A DNA stretch of 64,000 bases from contig NZ_CP113064.1 in the NCBI RefSeq assembly GCF_026625805.1, positions 682,001 to 746,000 of the forward strand, given 5' to 3'. The stretch is from Brevundimonas sp. SL130. GTDB lineage: Bacteria > Pseudomonadota > Alphaproteobacteria > Caulobacterales > Caulobacteraceae. Both the position numbers and the translations under genes were made by a program. Positions 16,940 through 25,164 of the stretch are shown piece after piece (positions within the stretch are counted from its first letter, which is position 1; each line of letters begins with the position of its first letter). Under the pieces are notes generated by a model. It saw nothing but the letters and a program-made list of their open reading frames with translations, was not told where the DNA came from and did no database searches.

Positions 16940-17230
16940 CTAGTCGGTCGCGGGATCCAGCAGGCGAGCCCAGTCGCGCGCGGCGTGAAGAATACGGACG
17001 ACCTCCACCGCCTCAGATATGCGATAGAAGATCAGATAATCGTCTAGCGGGCGTTTTCGCAGGTTCTGAACGCCAGCCTCCGGATAGGCGCGTGGTTGAT
17101 CAACCAGGCCTTCGCAGGCGTCGAGCAGTTTCAGTACGAAACGCCGAGCAGCCCTCGCGCTATCACGGGCGATGAAGGCTTCGATCTCAGCAAGGTCGCG
17201 GGCTGCGGCCCGCGTGATGACCAGCCTCAT
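16940..17230 (-). CDS. parE: ParE/RelE family toxin
   Basis: A 96-residue type II toxin of the RelE/ParE superfamily. It opens MRLVITRAAARDLAEIEAFI and has the family segments QPRAYPEAGVQNLRKRPLDDYLIFYRI and VEVVRILHAARDWARLL. ParE members poison DNA gyrase while RelE members cut mRNA; the sequence here is nearer ParE, but the target is inferred. Its ATG overlaps the antitoxin stop (ATGA), the usual translational coupling. It lies downstream of its antitoxin in one operon and reads into gluQRS with no gap. Confidence 0.87.
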   Translation of the reverse strand: MRLVITRAAARDLAEIEAFIARDSARAARRFVLKLLDACEGLVDQPRAYPEAGVQNLRKRPLDDYLIFYRISEAVEVVRILHAARDWARLLDPATD

Positions 17231-17475
17231 TGGCCGTCGTTTGCCCAGCGCGCTTTCATTTGCGCCCGTACCTCGTCGATCGTGTGAACCCGACCGGCGT
17301 CAGCGTCGTCGATGCCTTCCTGGAGCTTGCCCAGCAAGGCCGCCAAACGGGCCTCATGCTCCTGGACCAGCCGCACGCCGGTGCGCAGCACCTCGCTCTT
17401 GGAGCCGTAGCGGCCTTGCTTGACCAGGTTGTCCACCACCTGTTCCAAGGCTCCCAGTTCGACGGTCATGGTCAT
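17227..17475 (-). CDS. parD: ParD-like ribbon-helix-helix antitoxin
   Basis: An 82-residue antitoxin. The N-terminal TVELGALEQVVDNLVKQGRY plus SKSEVLRTGVRLVQEHEARL is a ParD/CopG ribbon-helix-helix DNA-binding domain. The C-terminal half (IDEVRAQMKARW) should wrap the toxin. Start is the ATG at 17475, preceded by AAGGAG; an ATG six bases further in (17469) is possible. It overlaps parE by four bases. A perfect inverted repeat just upstream (17494-17510) is a likely autoregulatory operator. Confidence 0.87.
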   Translation of the reverse strand: MTMTVELGALEQVVDNLVKQGRYGSKSEVLRTGVRLVQEHEARLAALLGKLQEGIDDADAGRVHTIDEVRAQMKARWANDGQ

Positions 17476-17493
17476 GGCGCGTGCTCCTTTGAT

Positions 17494-17510
17494 CCAATAA
17501 TAGTTATTGG
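17494..17510 (-). promoter_or_regulatory. Probable parDE operator
   Basis: CCAATAA-TAG-TTATTGG is a perfect 7 bp inverted repeat with a 3 bp centre. It lies 19 bp upstream of the parD ATG in an unusually A+T-rich patch. Ribbon-helix-helix antitoxins bind such short palindromes to repress their own operon. Confidence 0.6.
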
Positions 17511-17582
17511 CGAACCGCTTTGACAGCCGTTTTACGCCAAGCTCGCATTTCCCAACCGGCGAACCCGCGTCATACAGGTGCA

Positions 17583-18239
17583 ATGCTCGTCGCGCCCACA
17601 GCCCAGGACATCGCCGCCGCGCGCCAGGCCCTGGCCGACGCCGACCCCGCCTTGGCGCGCGCTCATGCCCAGACGCCGGCGTTCGAATGGCGTCTGCGGC
17701 CCGGCGGCTACGAAGGCCTGTTCCGCATGATCGTGGAACAGCAGGTTTCGGTCGCCGCCGCCGCCTCGATCTGGGCGCGTACCGTCCAGGGGCTGGGCGG
17801 AACGGTGACGCCCGAGGCGGTTCTGGCCCATGACATAGACACCTTGCGCGCCTTTGGTCTGTCGGGACAGAAGGCCAAATACGGCCGCGAGATCGCCCTG
17901 GCCCAGGCCGAGGGCCGCGTCGATCTGGACCATATGCAGAGCCTGTCGGACGACGACGCCATCGCCGCCCTGACCGCCATCAAGGGCGTCGGCAAATGGA
18001 CGGCCGAGACCTATCTGATGTTCTGCGAGGGGCGGCTGAACGTCTTTCCGGGCGGCGACGTGGCCTTGCAGGAGGCGATACGTTGGGCCGACCGCGCCGA
18101 TCAGCGTCCGAACGAGAAACAGGCCTATGTCCGCGCCGAGATCTGGCGGCCGCATCGCGGGGTGGCCGCGCATCTGCTGTGGGGATGGTATGGGGGCGTC
18201 AAGCGCGGTGAGATCGTGCTGGAGGCCCTGACCCCGTGA
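17583..18239 (+). CDS. DNA-3-methyladenine glycosylase II (AlkA-type)
   Basis: A 218-residue helix-hairpin-helix base-excision glycosylase that removes alkylated bases such as 3-methyladenine. It has YEGLFRMIVEQQVSVAAAASIW (family QQxS-type helix), the HhH motif LTAIKGVGKWTAETYLMF, and the catalytic aspartate D159 in FPGGDVALQEA. It lacks the N-terminal AlkA/Ada domain, so it is a short alphaproteobacterial form. ATG at 17583 is chosen because upstream codons overlap the parDE promoter. Its stop overlaps the start of the next gene (GTGA). Confidence 0.88.
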   Translation: MLVAPTAQDIAAARQALADADPALARAHAQTPAFEWRLRPGGYEGLFRMIVEQQVSVAAAASIWARTVQGLGGTVTPEAVLAHDIDTLRAFGLSGQKAKYGREIALAQAEGRVDLDHMQSLSDDDAIAALTAIKGVGKWTAETYLMFCEGRLNVFPGGDVALQEAIRWADRADQRPNEKQAYVRAEIWRPHRGVAAHLLWGWYGGVKRGEIVLEALTP

Positions 18240-18886
18240 CGCCGATCGACCCTGCCCTGACCGAGCCCCTGCGCGACCCCCGCACGGTGCTCGCCGCCCT
18301 GGACTTCGCCGGGGTGGCGGTGTTCGCGGCCACCGGCGCCCTGGCCGCCGCGCGCGAGAAGCACGACGTCATCACCTTCGCCTTCTTCGCCGCGATTACG
18401 GGGGTCGGGGGCGGCACCCTGCGCGACCTGCTGCTCGGCCTGCCGGTCTTCTGGGTGCAGGACTGGCGCTATATGGCCGTCTGTCTGCTGGCGGCGGTGG
18501 CTATCTGGCTGATCGGTCAGCGCGACTGGCGGTTCCGCGCCCTCCTGTGGCTCGACGCCGTCGGCCTGGGTGCTTACGGCGTCATGGGGGCGGCCAAGGC
18601 CGAGGCCGCCGGCGCTCACCCGCTGATCTGTATCGTCATGGGCACCCTGACGGCCTGTTTCGGCGGGGTGGTGCGCGACATCCTGGCGGGCCAACCGTCG
18701 ATCCTGCTGCGGCGCGAGATCAATGTGACCGCAGCCATACTGGCGGCGACCCTCTATATCATCCTGCGCATCCCCGAGGCGCCGATCTGGCCCGCCGCCA
18801 TCGTCGCCGCCCTCGCCGGCTTCATGCTGCGCGCCGGGGCTCTACGCTGGGGCTGGACCCTGCCGGGCTTCCCGGAACGAAATTGA
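18236..18886 (+). CDS. YicG/UPF0126 family membrane protein (TRIC-type channel fold)
   Basis: A 216-residue inner-membrane protein with about seven helices and the duplicated glycine-rich signature of the UPF0126/TRIC family: ITGVGGGTLRDLLLG near residue 60 and TACFGGVVRDILAG near 140. Prokaryotic TRIC homologues are trimeric monovalent-cation channels; E. coli YicG has been proposed to act on glycine. Start is the GTG at 18236, overlapping the glycosylase stop by four bases, so the two are translationally coupled although no common function is obvious. Confidence 0.85.
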   Translation: MTPIDPALTEPLRDPRTVLAALDFAGVAVFAATGALAAAREKHDVITFAFFAAITGVGGGTLRDLLLGLPVFWVQDWRYMAVCLLAAVAIWLIGQRDWRFRALLWLDAVGLGAYGVMGAAKAEAAGAHPLICIVMGTLTACFGGVVRDILAGQPSILLRREINVTAAILAATLYIILRIPEAPIWPAAIVAALAGFMLRAGALRWGWTLPGFPERN

Positions 18887-19018
18887 GCCCGTTTCGTCGC
18901 CTGTTCGTCATGGCGGCGTCTTCGAATCGGGCGTAGGCTGGACGCCTCGGACTTAGGGAAGGAGACGCGTCTTCAATCCTGTAGCTTCCATACCCCCCGC
19001 CGCGAACGGGAGGACCTG

Positions 19019-19579
19019 ATGCAGGTCCTCCACCGACCGCCGTCGGGCTTTCCCGCCCTGGTTCTGAACGCGGACTTCCGGCCGCTGTCCTACTACCCGC
19101 TGTCGCTCTGGCCGTGGGAAGAGGCGGTCAAGGCGGTCTATCAGGACCGGGTGGACGTGGTGTCGCTGTATGACAAGGTGGTCCGGTCTCCGTCGATGGA
19201 GATGCAACTGCCCAGCGTCATCGCGCTGAAGAACTATGTCGATCAGGATCGAAGCCCGGCCTTTACCCGTTTCAACGTCTTCCTGCGCGACGGCTTCGCC
19301 TGCCAGTACTGCGGGGAATCCACCGAGCTGACCTTCGACCATGTCATCCCGCGCTCGCACGGCGGCCGAACGACCTGGGAGAACATCGTCGCCGCCTGCG
19401 GCCCCTGCAACCTGGCCAAGGGCGGGCGCACGCCGCGTCAGGCCCTGATGCCGATCCGCCGCGAGCCTTATCGCCCCAACGCCTGGCAGCTTCAGGACGC
19501 CGGCCGGCGCTTCCCGCCCCACTATCTGCACCAGAGCTGGCTCGACTACCTCTACTGGGACATCGAGCTCGAACCCTAG
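19019..19579 (+). CDS. HNH endonuclease domain protein
   Basis: A 186-residue protein with a C-terminal HNH domain. CQYCGESTELTFDHVIPRSH carries the zinc CxxC pair and the H of the ββα-metal motif. GGRTTWENIVAACGPCNLAKG supplies the Asn and second CxxC. The N-terminal half (ALVLNADFRPLSYYPLSLWP, WEEAVKAVYQDRVDVV) is the conserved leader of this widespread alphaproteobacterial HNH family. The family is common in core chromosomes and not tied to mobile elements; its substrate is unknown. The ATG at 19019 sits shortly after GGGAGGA. Confidence 0.9.
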   Translation: MQVLHRPPSGFPALVLNADFRPLSYYPLSLWPWEEAVKAVYQDRVDVVSLYDKVVRSPSMEMQLPSVIALKNYVDQDRSPAFTRFNVFLRDGFACQYCGESTELTFDHVIPRSHGGRTTWENIVAACGPCNLAKGGRTPRQALMPIRREPYRPNAWQLQDAGRRFPPHYLHQSWLDYLYWDIELEP

Positions 19580-19592
19580 GTTTGTCGGCGGC

Positions 19593-21206
19593 TCAGGTTC
19601 CGGGCTGGATATAGGGGATGGCCGAAAAGAACTGACGCTCGTCGCCGCGCGGATCGTCGGCCATCTGCGGGGTCACGTCGAACAGCATCGTCTGGCGGCG
19701 CGGCAGCTCGTATCGGTCCCAGTGCGGAAGTCCGGCGTGGTTCGGATCGCCATCCCGCGCCAGGGCGACGAAGGCCTGGCGCATCGCGTCAGACACGGTC
19801 TGTGCGCCGGGGCCGTTCACGCGAGACTCAGGCGAGGTCACATTGTCGAACACCAGGGGGATGTCGGCCGTATGGAAGGCGCCCTTGCGGCCTGACGGCA
19901 TCGTGCCCGGATAGTCCAGTTGGTAGACCCAGGCGGGGGCGCCGGCGCGAGCCCGTTCTTCCGCCTCGATCACCGCGCCGCGCCAGGAGCGTCCGGCTGT
20001 GGTGGCGGCGATCAGCACCTGGTCCGGAGACCAGTCGGGCTGCATGGCGCGATAGCCGGCGATCACCGCCTCAGGCGTGATGTCGATCCGCATGACGCCG
20101 GGCGTCAGCCGCGTGGCCAAGGTGTCCCAGGTCAGGCCGATGTTCTTGGGATCGTCGCCCATGAAGCCCAGGGTCTCTTCGCGGGTATTGCCGATGATCA
20201 TGGGGATCAACCGGCCTTGAGGCGCAGCGTCGGGATAGAAGGGGTGACGGGGCAGGGTGCGGAAATCGAGCACCGGGCCGAAATAGAGACCGCCGAAGCC
20301 CAGGATCGGGTCTTCGGTGGTCTGGGCCTCCAGCAGTCGTTCGACCGGCAGGGTCGCGGCTTCCGCCGCGCGATCCGGCGTCAGGCCCAGCGCCTTCAGC
20401 CAGGTCGTGGCGCGGGTCGTGGCGTTGATGGGGCCGGAGGCGGTGACCTGCTGGCCGCTCATGGTCGCGGCGCGGTGGAACAGGCCCTGAGCGGCGGGCG
20501 TCGCCATCAGGGTGGCGATCTTGGCCCCGCCGCCGGACTGGCCGAACAGCATAACTCGGTCGGGGTCGCCGCCGAAGGCTGCGATATTGTTCCTGATCCA
20601 GCGCAGGGCGAGGATCAGGTCCAGTTGGCCGACATTCCCCGAATCCTCGAACCCCGGCGCCAATCGCGCCAGATAGGCGTAGCCGAAGACGTTCAGCCGA
20701 TGGTTCAGCGTCACCACCACCACATCGCCGTGCTCTGACAGGCGAGATCCGTCGTAGAGCGGGTGACTGCCAGAGCCGGTCGCATAGGCGCCGCCGTGGA
20801 TATAGACCATGACTGGACGTCGCCCGGCGTCGGTCGCCGGGGTCCAGACGTTCAGGAACAGACAGTCCTCGCCCTGGTTCGGCTCGCTGCCGCGCTGGGG
20901 ACTGGCGGCGCCGAATGTGGCGGCAGGCGCCGGATCGCGCCAGGGCGTCGGCGGCACAGGCGGTTGAAACCGTTTCGTGGGCGCGCCGTATCTCAGGCCT
21001 TTGAAGACGCTGATCGCCTGCTGGCGAACCCCGACGACCGGCCCGGCCTTCGTCTGGACGCGGGGATCGCCCGCTCTGGATGCGCCAAGAACGGAGCCGG
21101 GCAGGGCGGCCGCCGCCAGACCCGTCGCCAGACCTGTCGCCAGGGCCGTGCGGCGGCTGATGGGCGTGGGGCGGGTTCCGGTGTGGACGTCGTGGGCTTG
21201 GGTCAT
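19593..21206 (-). CDS. Exported type-B carboxylesterase
   Basis: A 537-residue alpha/beta hydrolase of the carboxylesterase/cholinesterase family. The N-terminal ISRRTALATGLATGLAAAAL is a Tat-type twin-arginine signal. Motifs are EDCLFLNVWTP, YIHGGAYATGSG (oxyanion hole) and LFGQSGGGAKIATLM (nucleophile Ser in GQSGG). A Glu follows in NTREETLGF-like context, and the catalytic His is probably in GAFHTADIPLVF. It sits at the edge of the pectin island, divergent from the TonB receptor and sharing its operator-bearing control region. It may therefore remove ester groups from pectin fragments, but the substrate is inferred. Start ATG 21206 puts the signal peptide at the N-terminus. Confidence 0.85.
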   Translation of the reverse strand: MTQAHDVHTGTRPTPISRRTALATGLATGLAAAALPGSVLGASRAGDPRVQTKAGPVVGVRQQAISVFKGLRYGAPTKRFQPPVPPTPWRDPAPAATFGAASPQRGSEPNQGEDCLFLNVWTPATDAGRRPVMVYIHGGAYATGSGSHPLYDGSRLSEHGDVVVVTLNHRLNVFGYAYLARLAPGFEDSGNVGQLDLILALRWIRNNIAAFGGDPDRVMLFGQSGGGAKIATLMATPAAQGLFHRAATMSGQQVTASGPINATTRATTWLKALGLTPDRAAEAATLPVERLLEAQTTEDPILGFGGLYFGPVLDFRTLPRHPFYPDAAPQGRLIPMIIGNTREETLGFMGDDPKNIGLTWDTLATRLTPGVMRIDITPEAVIAGYRAMQPDWSPDQVLIAATTAGRSWRGAVIEAEERARAGAPAWVYQLDYPGTMPSGRKGAFHTADIPLVFDNVTSPESRVNGPGAQTVSDAMRQAFVALARDGDPNHAGLPHWDRYELPRRQTMLFDVTPQMADDPRGDERQFFSAIPYIQPGT

Positions 21207-21345
21207 TTCGCTTCCTGTCCTTGGTCGGCGTCTGTCGCGCCGTTCCGTCATGGGCTTTCGTTTCGGTCGACCCGCCGAAGATGTCCAACGCGAGACTGTC
21301 CGCCTCCTTCTTGCCATGGGGCGGCAAGTGTGCGTACAACTTCTA

Positions 21346-21394
21346 TGACACCGGTGGCAGCAATCTGGCAAACCAGAAACTGACACCGGTGTCG
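21346..21394. promoter_or_regulatory. Paired LacI-type operators between the esterase and TonB receptor
   Basis: TGACACCGGTGGCA (21346-21359) and TGACACCGGTGTCG (21381-21394) are spaced 35 bp centre to centre. The second contains the perfect palindrome GACACCGGTGTC. The same ACCGGT-centred motif recurs at 34034, 36097 and 38105 in the island. The pair lies 72 bp upstream of the receptor start and may control both divergent genes. Confidence 0.6.
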
Positions 21395-21465
21395 CCCGCC
21401 AGCAGCGGGCGGCGAAACGGGGGCGGAACGATCCCCGAGCGCCAGACCTGGGAGGAGATTTGAAA

Positions 21466-24324
21466 ATGAACCAACGCCACAAATTCGTGCGTCGCGCACT
21501 GACGACCACCGCTTCGCTGGGGGCGCTGACCCTGGCTGTCATGGCGCATGACGCCGCCGCGCAGACCGCTCAACCGGCCTCGCCCGCAGCCGACGACGCC
21601 ACGGAAGTGGGCGAGATCGTCGTCACCGGCTTCCGCGCCAGCCTGCAGAACGCTCTGAACATCAAGCGCCGCGAGGCGGGCGTCGTCGATGCGATTTCCG
21701 CGGAAGATATCGCCGACTTCCCCGACACCAACCTGGCTGAGTCGATCCAGCGTATTCCAGGCGTCTCCATCGACCGGGACGCAGGCGAAGGGCGCAGCCT
21801 GACGGTGCGCGGGTTGAGCTCGGAGTTTACCCGCACCCGCATCAACGGCATCGAAGCTCAGGCCTCGACCGGCGCGACAGACTCCTCGGGCGGCGTGAAC
21901 CGGGGCCGGGGCTTTGACTTCAATGTCTTCGCCTCCGAGCTGTTCAACAACATCACTGTGCGCAAGACGTCTTCGGCTGAGGTCGAGGAGGGGTCTCTGG
22001 GCGCCACCGTGGACCTGAGAACCAGCCGTCCGTTCGACAAGATGGGCTTCCAGGGCGCGATCTCGGGCCAGTACGGCTATAATGACCTGTCCGAGGACTG
22101 GAGCCCGCGCTTCGCCGCCCTGGTCTCCAACACCTGGGCCGACGACCAACTCGGGGCCTTGTTCTCCATCGCCTACAGCGAGCGTGACAGCCTTGAAGAA
22201 GGTTTCAGCTCCGTGCGCTGGGGCCCCGCCAGCGCCGACGGCGGCTTCCAGAACGGCAGCGTTCTGACCAGCCCGACGACCACCTACCACCCTCGCATCC
22301 CACGCTACGGCAGCCTGGAGCACAGCCAGGAACGCCTGGGCGCGACCCTGTCCTTGCAGGCGCGGCCGGGGAACGGGCCGACCCTGTTCACCATGGACAT
22401 GCTGTATTCGAAGCTCGACTCGACGCGCACCGAGAACTTCCTCCAGGCCTGGTCGCTCAGCCGCGGCGCCGACCAGGGCGGCAAGCCTCAGGTCGATATC
22501 GTCGATTTCGAGATCGATCCGGATACGGGCGAAATGATCTACGCCCGTCTCGATGACATGGACATCCGCAGCGAGTCGCGGTTCGACGTGCTGGAGACCG
22601 AGTTCAAGCAGATGACCTTCGCGGTCGAGCATGAGTTTTCGGACCGTATGCGCTTCAGCGGTCTGGTCGGTCGCGCCGAGTCGAGTTTCGGCAATCCGGT
22701 GCAGGTGAGCGCCATCATCGACCGCCAGAACGTCGACGGCTATTCCTACGATTTCCGCGAGAACCGCAATCTCCCGGCGATCAACTGGGGCTTCGACGTC
22801 ACCGACCCGGCCCAGTGGTCGATCGTCGGTCCGACCGGCGCCCAGCCTCGTTCGGAGCTGCGCTCCAGTTCGAACTTCCAGGAGAACGTCTATACGACCG
22901 GCGAAGCCAGCCTGGAGTTCGAACTGAGCGATAGCCTGACGCTGAAGGCCGGCGTCAGCCGCAAGGAGTATGAGTCGAGCAGCCGCGCCTTCGCGCGCCT
23001 GGCCAACGGGGCCCCGGCCTTGCCGGCGGGCGTATCGATGGCCGATGTGACGAATCTGCTGGAGGGGTTCGGCAATAATCTGGACCTGCCCGCCGGTTCA
23101 GCCACCTCATGGATTCGCCCGGATCTGGGCGCGCTCCAAGAGGCGTGGAATTACCAGTGCAACTGCAACACCGGGGTTGCGGGCGGCGACTTCCGACTGA
23201 TCGGTCTGGACGGCAACACCTCGACCTACGGCAACTGGCGCGACGTGACGGAAAAGGACACCGGCGCATTCGTGCAGGCCGACTGGGACACCGAGATCAT
23301 GGGGGTGCCGTTCCGCGGCAACGTGGGCGTTCGTCAGGTCAAGACCGAGGTCGAGGCCTTGGGCTATTCGAACGTCGGCGGCGTGGCGACCCCGGTGACG
23401 GGCGAGAACGAATATGAAGACACCCTGCCGGCCCTGAACATCGCCATCGAGCCGATGGACGATCTGATCGTTCGCTTCGGTGCGGCCAAGGTGATGTCGC
23501 GGCCGCCCGTGACCCAGTTGGTTCCGGTCTTCACGCTGAGCGCCGTGGGCGCCGCCAGCAATACGGCTTCGCTGGGCAATGTCGAACTGGAGCCCTACCG
23601 CGCCAAAACCTATGACCTGTCGGTCGAATATTATTTCGCGCCCGAGGCCCTGCTGTCCTTCGCCTATTTCTACAAGGACATCTCGACCTTCGTGCAGACG
23701 GCGCAGCAGACTCTGACCTATGCCGATCTGACGGCGCTGAACCCCATCGCCTTCCCCGCGACGACCGCGCGGCCGGCGACCTCGACCTATGTCTTCAGCA
23801 CGCCCACAAATACCGAGGGCGGGCCGCTGAAGGGCTTCGAGATCAGCTATCAGCAGACCTTCAGCTTCCTGCCCGGTCCGTTCTCGAACCTAGGCACGCT
23901 GCTGAACTACACCCATGTCGAGTCGGAGATCGACTACTGCACCACGCCGAGCTGCGCCGTCATCGTGACCGAGGATTTGGTGAACCTGTCGCCTGAGGCC
24001 TGGAACGCGACCCTCTATTACGACGATGGCAAGTTGAACGCTCGGATCTCGGCCGCCTATCGCGACGGCTATTATCAGAACGTCCCCGGCTCGAACGGCG
24101 GCGCCGGCCTGATCCCCTTCCAGGGCAAGTCGGAAACGACGACGATCGACGCCTCGGCCTCCTATAACCTCACTGAAAATCTGAGTATTTCGGTGGAAGG
24201 TCTGAACCTGACGGACGAAGAAAACCGCCAGAACCATGGCGATCTCGGCGAGTCCCGTGACAGCACCTTTGTCTATCACCACACCGGCCGTCAGCTCTAC
24301 GTGGGCGCGCGCTACCGGTTCTGA
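21466..24324 (+). CDS. TonB-dependent receptor, Xanthomonas/Caulobacter type
   Basis: A 952-residue outer-membrane importer expected to take up pectic oligogalacturonides. It starts with a signal peptide (RRALTTTASLGALTLAVMAH...AAA). The TonB-box-like VGEIVVTGFRASLQNALNIK follows, then the plug (DAISAEDIADFPDTNLAESI, QRIPGVSIDRD, GRSLTVRGLSS, TRINGIEA). The long barrel ends in an aromatic residue (GRQLYVGARYRF). The ATG at 21466 is favoured by GGAGGAG 8-9 nt upstream; a TTG six bases earlier is possible. It is the first plus-strand gene of the pectin island, preceded by two operators. Substrate is inferred from context. Confidence 0.93.
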   Translation: MNQRHKFVRRALTTTASLGALTLAVMAHDAAAQTAQPASPAADDATEVGEIVVTGFRASLQNALNIKRREAGVVDAISAEDIADFPDTNLAESIQRIPGVSIDRDAGEGRSLTVRGLSSEFTRTRINGIEAQASTGATDSSGGVNRGRGFDFNVFASELFNNITVRKTSSAEVEEGSLGATVDLRTSRPFDKMGFQGAISGQYGYNDLSEDWSPRFAALVSNTWADDQLGALFSIAYSERDSLEEGFSSVRWGPASADGGFQNGSVLTSPTTTYHPRIPRYGSLEHSQERLGATLSLQARPGNGPTLFTMDMLYSKLDSTRTENFLQAWSLSRGADQGGKPQVDIVDFEIDPDTGEMIYARLDDMDIRSESRFDVLETEFKQMTFAVEHEFSDRMRFSGLVGRAESSFGNPVQVSAIIDRQNVDGYSYDFRENRNLPAINWGFDVTDPAQWSIVGPTGAQPRSELRSSSNFQENVYTTGEASLEFELSDSLTLKAGVSRKEYESSSRAFARLANGAPALPAGVSMADVTNLLEGFGNNLDLPAGSATSWIRPDLGALQEAWNYQCNCNTGVAGGDFRLIGLDGNTSTYGNWRDVTEKDTGAFVQADWDTEIMGVPFRGNVGVRQVKTEVEALGYSNVGGVATPVTGENEYEDTLPALNIAIEPMDDLIVRFGAAKVMSRPPVTQLVPVFTLSAVGAASNTASLGNVELEPYRAKTYDLSVEYYFAPEALLSFAYFYKDISTFVQTAQQTLTYADLTALNPIAFPATTARPATSTYVFSTPTNTEGGPLKGFEISYQQTFSFLPGPFSNLGTLLNYTHVESEIDYCTTPSCAVIVTEDLVNLSPEAWNATLYYDDGKLNARISAAYRDGYYQNVPGSNGGAGLIPFQGKSETTTIDASASYNLTENLSISVEGLNLTDEENRQNHGDLGESRDSTFVYHHTGRQLYVGARYRF

Positions 24325-24378
24325 TTGCGAGGGCGCCGCTCATTCGGCGCCCTCCTTCCCCTGCCTGGGAGAGACGAG

Positions 24379-25095
24379 ATGATCACAAGGCGCGCCGCCG
24401 CCGTCGGCCTGGGCCTTGTGGCTGGTGGATGCACGACGATGGGGGGCGCCGCCGTCTCGCAAAACGGCGCCCGAGAGGGGGCGCGGGTCTGGACCTTCGA
24501 CAATCTGCGCCAGATCGACGGGTTTGCCGTGCATGTCGAGGGCGCGCCGGCCCTGGTGGAAACGCCTTGGGGAAACGGGGTCCGCTTCGACGGTCAGGAT
24601 GACGCCTTGTTCCTGGACGCTCATCCCCTCGCGGGCGCGGCGGAGTTCACCTTCGAGGCCCTGTTTCGGCCCGAGGGCGGCGCGTTCGAACAGCGGTGGT
24701 TCCATCTTCAGGAGATCGGGCCCGATGGAACGCCGACCGACACCCGAATTTTGTTCGAGATCCGGACCCGTGACGGCGAATGGTGGCTGGACGCCTTCGC
24801 CAAGGGGCCTGGCTATAACCACACCCTGATCACCGAGGCCAAGCGGTTCCCGGTCGGGCGTTGGTTCCATGTGGCCCAGACCTTCGGCGACGGCCTCTAC
24901 AGCAGTTTCATCGACGGGGTTTTGCAGGATCAGTCGCCTCTGGCCTTCAAGCCCCAGGGCGAGGGGCGCTGTTCTGTCGGCTGTCGCTACAACCGGGTCA
25001 GTCCCTTTCGGGGCTCTGTCCGCGCCGCCGCGTTTGACCGGCGAGCGCGGCCGCCCGCCGCCTTCGTGCTGCCGAGCGCGAGACCTCCGACCTAA
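24379..25095 (+). CDS. LamG-like (concanavalin-fold) exported lipoprotein
   Basis: A 238-residue protein. The N-terminal MITRRAAAVGLGLVAGGCTT is a signal with a lipobox Cys at residue 18. The rest resembles LamG/Laminin_G_3 jelly-roll domains: WTFDNLRQIDGFAVHVEGAP, VRFDGQDDALFLDAHPLAG, FTFEALFRPEGG, RWFHVAQTFGDGLYSSFIDG. Such domains often bind sugars, and some are hydrolases or lyases. It starts 54 bp after the TonB receptor stop, probably in the same transcript, so a surface or periplasmic role in holding pectic oligomers is plausible. No catalytic residues can be named. Confidence 0.7.
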   Translation: MITRRAAAVGLGLVAGGCTTMGGAAVSQNGAREGARVWTFDNLRQIDGFAVHVEGAPALVETPWGNGVRFDGQDDALFLDAHPLAGAAEFTFEALFRPEGGAFEQRWFHLQEIGPDGTPTDTRILFEIRTRDGEWWLDAFAKGPGYNHTLITEAKRFPVGRWFHVAQTFGDGLYSSFIDGVLQDQSPLAFKPQGEGRCSVGCRYNRVSPFRGSVRAAAFDRRARPPAAFVLPSARPPT

Positions 25096-25110
25096 TCGCC
25101 TCGCCTGTAT

Positions 25111-25126
25111 TGGTAACCGGCGGCCA
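25111..25126 (+). promoter_or_regulatory. Weak operator-like site upstream of uxaC
   Basis: TGGTAACCGGCGGCCA shares TGGTAACCGG with the site at 36097-36111 but has a degenerate right half. It lies 39 bp before the uxaC start. It may be a low-affinity operator of the local LacI regulator. Confidence 0.35.
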
Positions 25127-25164
25127 ATCTTCCCATAGGTCGCTCGGTTTCGAAGGGTTCCCTT

